Of a DNA stretch of 64,000 nt, positions 43,471 through 52,500 are shown in pieces; the first letter of the stretch is position 1; each line of letters starts with the position of its first letter. The DNA comes from Alkalinema pantanalense. GTDB lineage: Bacteria; Cyanobacteriota; Cyanobacteriia; Leptolyngbyales; Leptolyngbyaceae. Location of the stretch: assembly GCF_050753345.1 (NCBI RefSeq), contig NZ_JBLZFX010000022.1, positions 1 to 64,000 on the forward strand. Direction: 5' to 3'. The notes below the pieces were generated by a model. It ran no database searches. It was given only the letters and a program-made list of their open reading frames with translations, and was not told the origin of the DNA. Made by a program: the position numbers and the translations under genes.

Positions 43471-44658
43471 ATGAAAATATTGGTGTTGACCTGGGAATTT
43501 CCCCCTCGCATTGTAGGTGGGATTGCCCGCCATGTGGCTGAACTTTACCCAGACCTGGTGAAACGAGGGCATGAAATCCACATCGTGACCGTTCAGTTTG
43601 GAGAAGCACCAGCCTATGAAGAAGTTGAGGGGGTTCAGGTTCATCGGGTTATGGTGGGAGAAAGCCACAATTTTTTCCATTGGGTGGGTCGAATGAATGA
43701 AAGTATGGGAAGCTTCGGTGGACAGTTGCTGATCCAGAAGCGCCCCTTTGATATCATTCATGCCCATGATTGGTTAGTGGGAGATTCGGCGATCGCACTC
43801 AAACACCATTTCCATATCCCCTTAGTTGCCACTATTCATGCAACAGAATATGGACGCAACAATGGAATTCATAACGATGTACAACGCCATGTCAGCGAAA
43901 AGGAGCGGTTTCTAGCCCACGAAGCTTGGCGTATCATTGTTTGCACCCAGTACATGAGACGGGAAGTAGTGAAGGTTCTGCACATGCCTTCCGATAAAAT
44001 TGATGTGGTATATAACGGCATTCGGGCTGAGAAAAAGCATCTAGATCCCGATTTTGACGTGCTGTCTTTTCGGCGGCGGTTTGCCCAGGATGATGAAAAG
44101 ATTGTGTACTACGTTGGACGCATTACCTACGAGAAAGGGATTGTTCGCTTACTCCAGGCGGCTCCTCTGGTCATTCAGGCATTAGAGGGCCATGTCAAGT
44201 TTGTCATTATCGGGACAGGACAGCTTGAGCCTCTGCAACGACAGGCTCGGGACTTGGGGATCTGGGATGCTTGCTGTTTTACTGGCTTTATGCCTGATGC
44301 GGATTTGGACAAGTTTCAGACGATCGCGGATTGTGCAGTCTTTCCAAGTCTGTATGAACCCTTTGGAATTGTGGCCCTAGAAAGCTTTGCAGCGCGAGTG
44401 CCGGTGGTGGTGTCGAATACGGGGGGATTGCCAGAGGTGGTGGATCATGGCCGCACGGGCGTGGTGACGACCACCAACGATTCTCTATCCTTGGCTCAGG
44501 GAATTTTAGAAATCCTCAAGAATCCAGAGTTGGCCCATCAGCTTGTGGAAAATGCCTACCAAGAACTCGAGCATCGGTTTCGCTGGGCTCTCTTGGCGGA
44601 ACAAACGGAAAAAATTTATCAACGGGTGGTGCAGGAGCGATCGCAGGTGAACTGGTAA
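43471..44658 (+). CDS. Family 4 glycosyltransferase (GT-B)
   Basis: 395 aa from ATG 43471, where the canonical start MKILVLTWEFPPRIVGGIARH begins (MKILVLTWEFPPR and IVGGIARH). The N-terminal Rossmann half carries the GG loop; the C-terminal half holds YVGRITYEKGI (about 215) and the EX7E-type SLYEPFGIVALE (about 295). This resembles glycogen/starch-synthase-like and sucrose-synthase-like GT4 enzymes using nucleotide-sugar donors. The product is not deducible. It is divergent from sasA with 179 bp between starts and leads a two-gene run with the next gene (22-bp gap). Confidence 0.93.
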   Translation: MKILVLTWEFPPRIVGGIARHVAELYPDLVKRGHEIHIVTVQFGEAPAYEEVEGVQVHRVMVGESHNFFHWVGRMNESMGSFGGQLLIQKRPFDIIHAHDWLVGDSAIALKHHFHIPLVATIHATEYGRNNGIHNDVQRHVSEKERFLAHEAWRIIVCTQYMRREVVKVLHMPSDKIDVVYNGIRAEKKHLDPDFDVLSFRRRFAQDDEKIVYYVGRITYEKGIVRLLQAAPLVIQALEGHVKFVIIGTGQLEPLQRQARDLGIWDACCFTGFMPDADLDKFQTIADCAVFPSLYEPFGIVALESFAARVPVVVSNTGGLPEVVDHGRTGVVTTTNDSLSLAQGILEILKNPELAHQLVENAYQELEHRFRWALLAEQTEKIYQRVVQERSQVNW

Positions 44659-44680
44659 CGGGATCATAGGGGAGAGTAGG

Positions 44681-47254
44681 ATGGATCTGAAGGCACGGGG
44701 TGACTGGTTACGGCAATTTACGGTTCTTGGGAGTTTGTCCGATGTTGCCCTCTCCGCGATCGCTGCAGCGATCGAAGAAATCCCTTTTCAACCGAATCGG
44801 CGACTCGTGTTAGAGGATACGTTGCCGCCAGCGCTGTATATTCTGCACCAAGGGCATCTGGAAAGCTATCGCACGAGCCCGAATACGATCGCCCAGGCTG
44901 TGGGAATCCTACCTGGCGCAGTTTTGTATTTAAAGGAATTACTGCTGGATCAGCTTGCCGAACAGACAACGATTACCCTAGATGATGGCTGGTTGTGGCA
45001 GGTGCCCCGCTCACAACTGAGTGAGCTTGTGCGACAGTATCCTGAAATTGCTCAGTTGGTTTCCCAGCAGTTGGCGGAAGCTTTGCAGGAAGCGGAAGCC
45101 ACTTTAACGTTTGAGCGGGAACGGGAACGGACTCTGCGGCCCTATTTGATGCCCAAAGTGCGGCGGGGCATTGTGGGTTCAAGTCGCTATGCCGCGCGGT
45201 TGCGGCAGGATATTCGCAAAGCAACGGACGATCGTCAGCCAGTGTTGATCTTTGGGGAGCCTGGTCTGAATAAGGACAACATTGCGGCGTTGATTCACTT
45301 TGGGTCTGCCGATCGTCATGAGCCGTTAGTGAAGCTGAATTGCAACACATTGCAGGCCAATGGGGCGGACTTATTTGGTCGGGGCAATCGATCGGGCATT
45401 CTAGATTGGATCGGTCGGGGCACGCTGATGTTAAACAATTTGGAGGACTTGCCTCAAAATCTTGAAGAAAAATTAATTGATTTATTGGAAACAGGCCAGT
45501 ATGTAGCTGTTCCCCGAGATCGCGAGTCCACGGGGAATTCCGGAGTCAACCCTAGTTCTGGGTCTGGATCATCTACCAATATCAAGTTTTCGGAAGCTCG
45601 CATTATTATGACTTCCGAAAAGATTGTGCCTCAAATAGAAAAATGTCAGCAGGTTCGCCATTCGATTAAGGTGCCACCGTTGCGGGTGCGGAAGGCGGAT
45701 ATTGCGGCGCAGGTGGAATATTACCTAAGTTTGATCTGTCGATCGAGGGGGATTGCGAAACCTAAAGTCACGCCAGAAGCCTTACGTCGATTACAAAGCT
45801 ATGACTTTCCAGGAAATTTAACGGAACTGGAAAACTTGGTTAATCGGGCGTTATTACAAGCCGATGGGGCGGCTGAGCTAACGGAAGCCGTGTTTTGGCC
45901 TGCGAGTAGTAAAGCCAATCGCTTTCGGGTGAATTTGTTAAATCTTTATCCCCAATTGCGACATTTTTTACGAAGTGATTGGTATCCCGATCGAATTAAT
46001 TATGGATTCACGTTAGCGGCCTTTGCAGTCATCGTAGGAGTATTGTGCCTGGGGCCACAAAGTCGCGATCGAAATTTTGCACTAAATTTATTTTGGGATT
46101 GGTGGTGGCTCGGAAGTTGCTTAATTTTTCCATTTTTAGGCCGGATTTGGTGCTCGGTTTGCCCATTTATGATCTACGGCGAACTGGTCCAAAAACTATC
46201 GTTGCAGTGGTGGCCCCGATCACTCAAACCATGGCCTAGACAACAGGCAGAGGCGGTGGGTGGGTGGTTTTTGTTTGGCCTCTTTGTCTTGATTTTGCTG
46301 TGGGAAGAGTTGTGGAATTTGGAAGATACGGCCTATTTATCTGCTTGTTTACTGTTACTCATTACGGCGGGGGCTGTGATTTTTTCGCTACTGTTTGAGC
46401 GGCGATTTTGGTGTCGCTATTTGTGTCCGATCGGGGGAATGAATGGGTTATTTGCCAAGCTGTCGATGGTGGAACTGCGGGCAAAACAGGGAATTTGCTC
46501 AGCCTCCTGCACAACCTATCAATGTTATAAAGGGGGGCCACAAAAGGGTGAAGGTCAGGAAACGGGTGGCTGTCCCATTTATTCCCATCCTGCGCAATTG
46601 CAGGATAACAAGGATTGTGTATTGTGCATGACTTGTTTGAAAGCCTGTCCCCATCGATCGGTGGAATTGAATTTGCGACCACCGGGGATTGAGCTATGGA
46701 CGACCCATGAGCCTAGTTATGCGGAAGTTTCGCTATTGTTTTTACTATTTGGGGCCGTATTTTTACATCGACTGCCGGAACTGCAACTGCGTTTACGGTT
46801 AGATTTTCATTTAGAACAATTCGGGTTTCATATCTGGGCTGCAATCATGGCATTAAGTTTACCGATCGCGATTGCGGTTATCTTCCATTCTGTGCAGAAA
46901 TTGATTAATCCGGTGGGTAAAACACGGCGATTTTTGTATGTAGCCTATGGCTATCTACCCTTGGTATTGGGTGGAACGATGGCGCACTACCTTAAGTTGG
47001 GGTTGGAGGAAGCAGGCCAAATTTTACCCGTTGCGTTTTCGACCTTTGGCTTGGCGACGGTGGGAGTACCTGGATTTTCGGCCCATCCGGCAGTGATTGC
47101 CTTTTTGCAAGGTGGAACACTGCTGGCTGCCTTGGTTTGCAGCGTGATTTTGACGCAGAAAGTCGCTAAACAGCCCATCCTCAAGCTGTGGCCGCAGCAT
47201 GGAGCCGCGTTTGTTCTCATGGTGCTGATGTGGAGTGTCATTGTGGGATGGTAA
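44681..47254 (+). CDS. Fusion: cNMP-binding-like, degenerate sigma54-activator AAA, NapH-like membrane ferredoxin
   Basis: 857 aa. Residues 1-140 resemble a cyclic-nucleotide-binding beta-roll (FQPNRRLVLEDTLPPALYIL). Residues 160-405 follow the NtrC/PspF AAA domain: GEPGLNKD where GESGTGKE is expected, LFGRGNRSG where LFGHEKGAFTGA is expected, GRGTLMLNNLEDLP at Walker B, KVPPLRVRKADI and YDFPGNLTELENLVNRALL. Walker A, Walker B and GAFTGA are thus degenerate. About nine membrane segments follow (430-857), with NapH/CcoG-like CSVCP (about 490) and CRYLCP (579), CSASCTTYQC (606) and CVLCMTCLKACPH (646) for Fe-S clusters. Cyanobacteria lack sigma54, so the AAA part is probably regulatory. A membrane redox sensor or electron carrier is inferred. 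Confidence 0.85.
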   Translation: MDLKARGDWLRQFTVLGSLSDVALSAIAAAIEEIPFQPNRRLVLEDTLPPALYILHQGHLESYRTSPNTIAQAVGILPGAVLYLKELLLDQLAEQTTITLDDGWLWQVPRSQLSELVRQYPEIAQLVSQQLAEALQEAEATLTFERERERTLRPYLMPKVRRGIVGSSRYAARLRQDIRKATDDRQPVLIFGEPGLNKDNIAALIHFGSADRHEPLVKLNCNTLQANGADLFGRGNRSGILDWIGRGTLMLNNLEDLPQNLEEKLIDLLETGQYVAVPRDRESTGNSGVNPSSGSGSSTNIKFSEARIIMTSEKIVPQIEKCQQVRHSIKVPPLRVRKADIAAQVEYYLSLICRSRGIAKPKVTPEALRRLQSYDFPGNLTELENLVNRALLQADGAAELTEAVFWPASSKANRFRVNLLNLYPQLRHFLRSDWYPDRINYGFTLAAFAVIVGVLCLGPQSRDRNFALNLFWDWWWLGSCLIFPFLGRIWCSVCPFMIYGELVQKLSLQWWPRSLKPWPRQQAEAVGGWFLFGLFVLILLWEELWNLEDTAYLSACLLLLITAGAVIFSLLFERRFWCRYLCPIGGMNGLFAKLSMVELRAKQGICSASCTTYQCYKGGPQKGEGQETGGCPIYSHPAQLQDNKDCVLCMTCLKACPHRSVELNLRPPGIELWTTHEPSYAEVSLLFLLFGAVFLHRLPELQLRLRLDFHLEQFGFHIWAAIMALSLPIAIAVIFHSVQKLINPVGKTRRFLYVAYGYLPLVLGGTMAHYLKLGLEEAGQILPVAFSTFGLATVGVPGFSAHPAVIAFLQGGTLLAALVCSVILTQKVAKQPILKLWPQHGAAFVLMVLMWSVIVGW

Positions 47255-47288
47255 TGGGGTTCCCCGTGGGATGGTAATGGGGTTCCCC
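47243..47288. repeat. 23-bp tandem duplication across the stop codon
   Basis: Units 47243-47265 and 47266-47288 are identical (GTGGGATGGTAATGGGGTTCCCC-type, 23 bp). The first copy includes the last codons and stop of the fusion gene. A perfect 8-bp hairpin CCCGATCG/CGATCGGG (47286-47307) follows but has no T run. Confidence 0.92.
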
Positions 47289-47404
47289 GATCGCGCCCAC
47301 GATCGGGCTCCGTCATGGCTGAAATTTGTAAGAATATTTTTAACTTCGAAATTCTGGATTGGCTGTATCCTATTATGTCCTATCCGATAATTCTGATATG
47401 GATT

Positions 47405-47974
47405 ATGAAGCCCAAACCCATTCCCGATCGTCCTTCTGTGTATGTATTTTTGGACGTAGAAAATATTCCTGCCCATAACCATGCTTACTGGATTCGACTG
47501 TTGGCAAAGCAATATGGGGAGGTTAATTCAGCCCGCCTGCGGGCCTATGCGGTCAATTGGCGAGTGCGTAAAAAATCTAAAGTAATGCTGGAAGAGACTG
47601 GCTTTTCGACGGTGAGAGTTTCGCCGGGACACAATGCTGTGGATAACAAGATTTTCCGGGATTGTTTAATTATGTCGAAAATTCGGCAGACACTGTTGCC
47701 CGAGGTCTATATTTTATCAACGGGAGATAGTGATTTTGTTCCAGTCGTTGATGTGTTGCATGAACGAAATCACTATGTTGTTTGCTTAACCAGTAAACAT
47801 CGCCAAGCCAGCCAAGAATTAATTCAGATTGTTGATGAACACTATGGTTTAGAAGATCTCCCCCAATTGCTAGCCGAAGTGCATAAAAATCACAAGGTCA
47901 TCACAGTTGCAAAATCCCCATCCCCATCCCCATCCGTTGCGGCCAGTGATGACCCGTCGCTTTTATATCAATAG
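47405..47974 (+). CDS. NYN domain (PIN-like) protein
   Basis: 189 aa from ATG 47405; an upstream in-frame ATG would add 30 hydrophobic residues that do not look like part of the domain. The NYN fold of PIN-like nucleases is complete in its acidic residues: YVFLDVENIP (about 13-22), DNKIFRD (about 81) and STGDSDFVPVVD (about 105-116). The end is a Ser/Pro/Asp tail. NYN proteins are predicted RNases; the cyanobacterial LabA (clock-related) belongs to this superfamily, but identity to LabA is not shown here. It is probably the last gene of the preceding run. Confidence 0.87.
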   Translation: MKPKPIPDRPSVYVFLDVENIPAHNHAYWIRLLAKQYGEVNSARLRAYAVNWRVRKKSKVMLEETGFSTVRVSPGHNAVDNKIFRDCLIMSKIRQTLLPEVYILSTGDSDFVPVVDVLHERNHYVVCLTSKHRQASQELIQIVDEHYGLEDLPQLLAEVHKNHKVITVAKSPSPSPSVAASDDPSLLYQ

Positions 47975-48009
47975 GTCTGCTAATCCATCTGTCAATCCAT
48001 CTGTGCGGT

Positions 48010-50193
48010 CTATACCTCTACTTGGGAGGTGGATACGGCAGCAGAGTCATGGGCGATCGCCAACGGAGGCTGATAGGCCGTTGATGTTTCCACTGGACGC
48101 AGTACATCGACTTCCACGCCGTTCACCACTGCCCCTAGCAAGGTCAGATTTTCCGATTCATTGAGCTGTTCGATCGCTTCTGTTAACAGGCTTTGTTGCG
48201 TAATACCTGGCCGAGTGACCAAAATGAGTCCATCGGTATAAGGTTCCAACAATAGTGCATCATTACATTGACTGAGGGGAGGGGTGTCTAGGACAACAAA
48301 ATCAAATCGCCCTTGGGCATCTTCCAATAAGCGATGAATTTCGTTGGATTCCAAAATCGAAGCGGCCTGTGATTGTACTCCCACACCGGGGATGATGTAG
48401 AGATTCTCCACCTCGGGCACGAGTTGAATGCAATCACTGATGTGACTGTAATAGCGTAACGGTTCCCGCAATCGATCCGTTGGTAAACTGATGCCTAATT
48501 CCTGGCTACGGGAGGTCGATCGTAAATCTGCTTCAATCAATAGCGTTCGCTTGCCCGATCGAGCCGCTGCGATCGCCAAATTATAAGCCACAGTGGTTTT
48601 GCCTTCCTGGGCGATCGGACTACTAATCAGGAGCATTTTGGGTAACGTCCCTTCGGCCAATCGGAGGGTGCTACGGAGGCGCTCATAGGCATCACTGTAG
48701 GGCGAATCGGCTTTGAGTAACAGCGGTGAACCATTGCTATTTTCCCAACTGGGAATCCAAGGCACCATCCCTAACAACGGCACATCTTGTTGCCGAAGGG
48801 TATCCCGCAAATCCTCGGGGGTATAAACCGTGCCCTCCATCATATCCAGCAGGAAAATCACCCCTGCCCCCAAAATTAAGCCCACCACGCCCCCGACCAG
48901 AATCATCAACGGTGCATTTTTAGGTGGTTTAGGTTCGATCGGGATGGTTGATAACTGAGCAACACTTAAGCTACTAACGGTTTCGGCTTCGGCGGTTTTA
49001 GCGTCAATCAACTTGGCCTGCATTTGATCATGCAATGCCTTTTTGAGCTTGAACTGATCTTCTAGGCGGGTTCTTGCCAGTTGTTTGTTCGGCAAATTTT
49101 GCAACTGGAGGCGCAGATCTTGGCGCGATCGGCTGAGCAGTTGTAACTGGCGGACAATGCCTTCCCGTTGTGTGGTTAAAGCCACCAGTTGATTCGCCAT
49201 TTCCTGGCGTTTGGGATCGAGGCTACTGTCTTGGCGGACATTAGCCTGGAAGGGGGCAGCTACCCCATCCCCCCCCATCACCTCGCGGGCCCGCTGCTGG
49301 AGCTGCTCATCTAATGCCGTTTTTTGCTGGGTCAGTTCCACCATGCGGGGGTGGGCTGGGGTCAAGTCTTTGCCCGCGATCGCCAATTGTGATTCGATCT
49401 GATAAATTTGGGCCCGCAGATTGGCAATGATTGGATCAGCACTGAGCGCTGAAGACACATAGGCTTGATTGGGGTCTAACCCCAATTTGCTTTGCAAACT
49501 AGCCACTTCGGCATTGATCCGTTCCAGTTCCAAGCCCAACACGCGCTGTTGGGTATCACTTTGGGAAATGGCTCCGCTCAAGCTGCCATTTTGCGCTGCG
49601 ATCAGGGCTGGGCCTTCGGTGCGATCGTACAGTTCCAACTGCTGTTCTGCGGCATTCAGTTCTGCCTTGGCCTGGGGAATGCGTTGATTTAAAGACTCAA
49701 TAATAGCTTTTAAGCGGGCGGAATTATTGGCTTGGCTCTGCTGCACAATTTGCTCTGCCAAACTTTGTATCACCTGCTTGGCCCGATTTTCATTGACATC
49801 CCGATAGACTAACTGAACCTGATTATTTCCCCCAGAGGGTGCTGCTTTTTTATCCTTAGTAGACTCTCCTGCAGCAAGGGTCACTTTCAAATTCTTGAGA
49901 ATTTTTTGGCTATTTAAGCCGACTTTTTGGGCCACGCCGTTCAACATGGCTTCCGTGACGAGGGAATCGGCAGTAAAGGTTTCGATCGGTTGGCGTACCT
50001 CCGTTCCCGTGGCAGAAAATGCCGTTGTAGGCCGATTTGCCACCAAAGTCGCTTCCACCGTGTAGGTTGGTGGGGGATCGGGTTGCGAGACCACTAAACT
50101 GGCTCCCGTTACCCCCAGGGCTAAGCCCATAGGTAGCAACCATTTATAGCGATTGACAGCGAGGAAGTAGCGTTTAACGATCGGGGAAGCCAT
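48010..50193 (-). CDS. Polysaccharide copolymerase / BY-kinase (Wzc/GumC type)
   Basis: Inner-membrane regulator of capsule or exopolysaccharide chain length. 727 aa: Wzz domain with membrane segment (about 15-40), a long periplasmic coiled-coil region (about 130-410), second membrane segment (about 430-455), then a BY-kinase ATPase (about 500-690) with Walker A SPIAQEGKTTVAYNLA (about 535), Walker A' LIEADLRS (about 563) and Walker B FVVLDTPPLS (about 645). The C-terminal tail has only one Tyr and no cluster, so autophosphorylation on a tyrosine tail is unlikely. It follows the Wza-like gene by 60 bp, and both run with the exosortase-associated protein. Confidence 0.92.
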   Translation of the reverse strand: MASPIVKRYFLAVNRYKWLLPMGLALGVTGASLVVSQPDPPPTYTVEATLVANRPTTAFSATGTEVRQPIETFTADSLVTEAMLNGVAQKVGLNSQKILKNLKVTLAAGESTKDKKAAPSGGNNQVQLVYRDVNENRAKQVIQSLAEQIVQQSQANNSARLKAIIESLNQRIPQAKAELNAAEQQLELYDRTEGPALIAAQNGSLSGAISQSDTQQRVLGLELERINAEVASLQSKLGLDPNQAYVSSALSADPIIANLRAQIYQIESQLAIAGKDLTPAHPRMVELTQQKTALDEQLQQRAREVMGGDGVAAPFQANVRQDSSLDPKRQEMANQLVALTTQREGIVRQLQLLSRSRQDLRLQLQNLPNKQLARTRLEDQFKLKKALHDQMQAKLIDAKTAEAETVSSLSVAQLSTIPIEPKPPKNAPLMILVGGVVGLILGAGVIFLLDMMEGTVYTPEDLRDTLRQQDVPLLGMVPWIPSWENSNGSPLLLKADSPYSDAYERLRSTLRLAEGTLPKMLLISSPIAQEGKTTVAYNLAIAAARSGKRTLLIEADLRSTSRSQELGISLPTDRLREPLRYYSHISDCIQLVPEVENLYIIPGVGVQSQAASILESNEIHRLLEDAQGRFDFVVLDTPPLSQCNDALLLEPYTDGLILVTRPGITQQSLLTEAIEQLNESENLTLLGAVVNGVEVDVLRPVETSTAYQPPLAIAHDSAAVSTSQVEV

Positions 50194-50253
50194 GGGGGAT
50201 GGGGGAAATCGAGTTTACACAAAGAAGCTTCTGGGTCAGATTCTGGGTCAGAA

Positions 50254-51522
50254 TTACTCCTGCCCCGAGGGTCGAAACAGATTGGTTGCGCTACTGCCCA
50301 ATTCACGGAAAAACAAGAGGAATCCTAATACATCCCGAAAGGGCTGGGTGAACACATTTAAGGCATAGGTGATTTTGCCCACTAAGTTGCGCCCAATCAC
50401 AATCACATCATTATCCTGGAGGGCAATATTTTGTGTTGTGTCGCCCATAATGGCCTTTTTGCCATCCAGTTGGAAGGTAATGGCCTTTTGCTGGACGCCA
50501 TCAAAGCGCACCACTGCAATTTTGCGCAGATTGGCGGCATCTGGATTGAGGCCCACCTTGGCTAGGGCATCGACAAACTTGCTGCCGTTGGGCACAATTA
50601 CTTCTCCTAGGCCCCCTCGGGCATAGCTGAGGACGCGAATCGTCAGTTGGGGTTTAACCAAGGTCGATCGGGCCACAATGCTGCGATCGTACTCCTGCAA
50701 TTTATCCGGTTGCAACTTTGCGACCATAATCACATCGCCATCCTGCAAGCGGGCATCGGGCAACGATGTTCCCATTTTTAATGGGGTGAATAAATCTAAC
50801 GTTTCCTCGATCGTGTTGCCATTGGGCAGGGCTCGTCGAACTTTGACCTCCCGCAGATCGGCTTGATCCGTGGTGCCCCCTGCTGCGAGGAGAACGGAGG
50901 AGACTCGCTGGGGCTGATTGCCAAGGGGATACAACCCCGGTCGTACCACTTCCCCTGTCACGGTCACTTGTACAGTCCGTTGATTGGCGAGCGAGAGGAG
51001 GACGATCGGATTAATAATGTACCGACTCACGGCTTGCTGCACCCTTGCCTGGGCTTCATCGATCGTCAGTCCTTGCAGTTCAATTTTGCCCAATACTGGG
51101 TGGGTTATTTTGCCTTCGGGATCAATCGCGGCTTGGAAGCTAAAGTCCTGAAACCGTTGCACAAAGACCGACACCACATCCCCAGCACCCAACCGATATT
51201 GGCCAAAGGTCGGCATGGGAATGGATTCTGTTGCGTTGGGAATCCCCGTTTCAGCCGTTCCCTGGGGGAGGCTCAGTGCATCCGCCGGGGGCAGTTCGCC
51301 GCGATCGCGCAGTTGTTGCCGTGCTTGTTCGACCAGTTCCAGGGCGGTTGGTCGGCGATCGGGTTCCAGGGTCGGCGGGGGCGGTGTTTGAGCGAAACTT
51401 GGGCGAATCCAGGCGCTCCCAGCCAAGATCCCTAAGGAAATTTGCAAGGTGGTATGGAAACTGGCGATCGAGAGGGCAGTCCACCGAACAGAGCGCCGAA
51501 TTGGAAAGGGGGTGACAACCAT
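50254..51522 (-). CDS. Polysaccharide export protein (Wza-like, SLBB)
   Basis: 422 aa from ATG 51522; a TTG nine bases upstream is in frame. Hydrophobic signal segment (about 15-40), then the Poly_export domain (about 95-180, LGAGDVVSVFVQRFQDFSF and GKITHPVLGKIELQGLTI), followed by two SLBB domains (about 185-385). No lipobox Cys is evident, so membrane attachment is by other means. It should form the outer-membrane or periplasmic conduit for polysaccharide with the downstream BY-kinase/copolymerase. The start lies in a 19-bp tandem duplication. Confidence 0.9.
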   Translation of the reverse strand: MVVTPFPIRRSVRWTALSIASFHTTLQISLGILAGSAWIRPSFAQTPPPPTLEPDRRPTALELVEQARQQLRDRGELPPADALSLPQGTAETGIPNATESIPMPTFGQYRLGAGDVVSVFVQRFQDFSFQAAIDPEGKITHPVLGKIELQGLTIDEAQARVQQAVSRYIINPIVLLSLANQRTVQVTVTGEVVRPGLYPLGNQPQRVSSVLLAAGGTTDQADLREVKVRRALPNGNTIEETLDLFTPLKMGTSLPDARLQDGDVIMVAKLQPDKLQEYDRSIVARSTLVKPQLTIRVLSYARGGLGEVIVPNGSKFVDALAKVGLNPDAANLRKIAVVRFDGVQQKAITFQLDGKKAIMGDTTQNIALQDNDVIVIGRNLVGKITYALNVFTQPFRDVLGFLLFFRELGSSATNLFRPSGQE

Positions 51523-51558
51523 GGGTTTCAAAGGACAGCATGGGTTTCAAAGGACAGG
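51521..51558. repeat. 19-bp tandem duplication over the Wza-like gene start
   Basis: Two copies of ATGGGTTTCAAAGGACAGC, 51521-51539 and 51540-51558, differing at the last base. Each copy offers an ATG on the minus strand, but 19 is not a multiple of three, so the upstream ATG is out of frame. Confidence 0.9.
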
Positions 51559-51688
51559 CGTTCAACAGCGCTGGTCTTGGCCAGGGAAGTGGGATTTGGC
51601 TGGGTTGGAGAGTAGGTGGGTCAAGGTGACTTATAGCACAGGAATCGCGGGAGATTCCAGAGAAAATTTTGGGCCGAAAATTTTGGGC

Positions 51689-52417
51689 CTAAGCGGCAGA
51701 TTTAAACACGGTTTCCAGGAGAGCACTCTGTATAGTCTTCCCGAAGCTATCAATGCGATCGCGATAGTTGCCTAAATCATCCAACGGTTCAATTTCCAAT
51801 AAGGCTGAAACCGCGACCCAGGGTTGGCGTTGGCGGTGCAGTTGAGCTAAGCGATCGGCCATAAACCAATGGCTAGGGACGGGCGATCCTCCCGTCGGCC
51901 ATGCGTACCACTGCAATACCGCATAGGTTTGCTGCCGATTCCAAGCTCGAAACAGTTGGGCTGTGACGGTGACGGGTTGGGAATTAGCAGGGGAATTGGT
52001 TGGTGATACTGTAAACGTAAGGGATTGTTGGGAATCGGTGTCCCATTGTTGAATCCCATTCAGATCCATCCATTCCACCTGAGGTTGATCCTTGGGGCCA
52101 TTTTGCGTAAATAGGAACACAATGGCTGTGTTCTGCTGGCTATCTTGGCTTTCTTGCACAGACCAAATGTGATCACCGAGGGTCAGGGTTCGCTGTTTCG
52201 TCATTTGCCAACCGGGTAGAGGTAATCCATGCTGCCGTAGATGCTTCAGGTTTTGCAGAACCGTAACCGGTGGCGGAGATTGCCAGAACCAACTGCCTTT
52301 GAGATAGCCCGGTATTGCCCCGACCAGAAGGAGGACAAGCAATAGGGCTAAGAGGCCCCATCGTAGGATCGGGAGGAACAATCGCCGATGGGCGGGAAGG
52401 GAAATCGACATTTTCAT
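51689..52417 (-). CDS. Cyanoexosortase B system-associated protein
   Basis: 242 aa from Met at 52417 (another Met at 52411). One membrane segment (about 14-37, LRWGLLALLLVLLLVGAIPG) is followed by GYLKGSWFW and a periplasmic domain with GLPLPGWQM, FRAWNRQQTYAVLQWYAWPT, PSHWFMADRLAQLHRQRQPW and AVSALLEIEPL. This matches by memory a family found beside cyanoexosortase CrtB and related to the EpsI-like DUF3485 group. Exosortases sort PEP-CTERM-type proteins to the surface along with polysaccharide. No exosortase is visible in the window, so the partner must lie elsewhere or be lost. Confidence 0.72.
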   Translation of the reverse strand: MKMSISLPAHRRLFLPILRWGLLALLLVLLLVGAIPGYLKGSWFWQSPPPVTVLQNLKHLRQHGLPLPGWQMTKQRTLTLGDHIWSVQESQDSQQNTAIVFLFTQNGPKDQPQVEWMDLNGIQQWDTDSQQSLTFTVSPTNSPANSQPVTVTAQLFRAWNRQQTYAVLQWYAWPTGGSPVPSHWFMADRLAQLHRQRQPWVAVSALLEIEPLDDLGNYRDRIDSFGKTIQSALLETVFKSAA

Positions 52418-52500
52418 GTTGCTAGGGCGGCCCAAGAATCTAGAACAAAGTCTAGACCCTAGACTGCCCAAAATGCTGCCTCAAACTGCGTTGATGGAGA

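Noticed and set aside
45160..45900. AAA domain taken as a working sigma54 activator
   Set aside because: GAFTGA is missing, Walker motifs are altered, there is no DNA-binding domain and the phylum lacks sigma54.
47286..47307. CCCGATCG/CGATCGGG hairpin as terminator of the fusion gene
   Set aside because: The stem is perfect but there is no T run; the GATCG content is common in this HIP1-rich genome, so pairing may be incidental.
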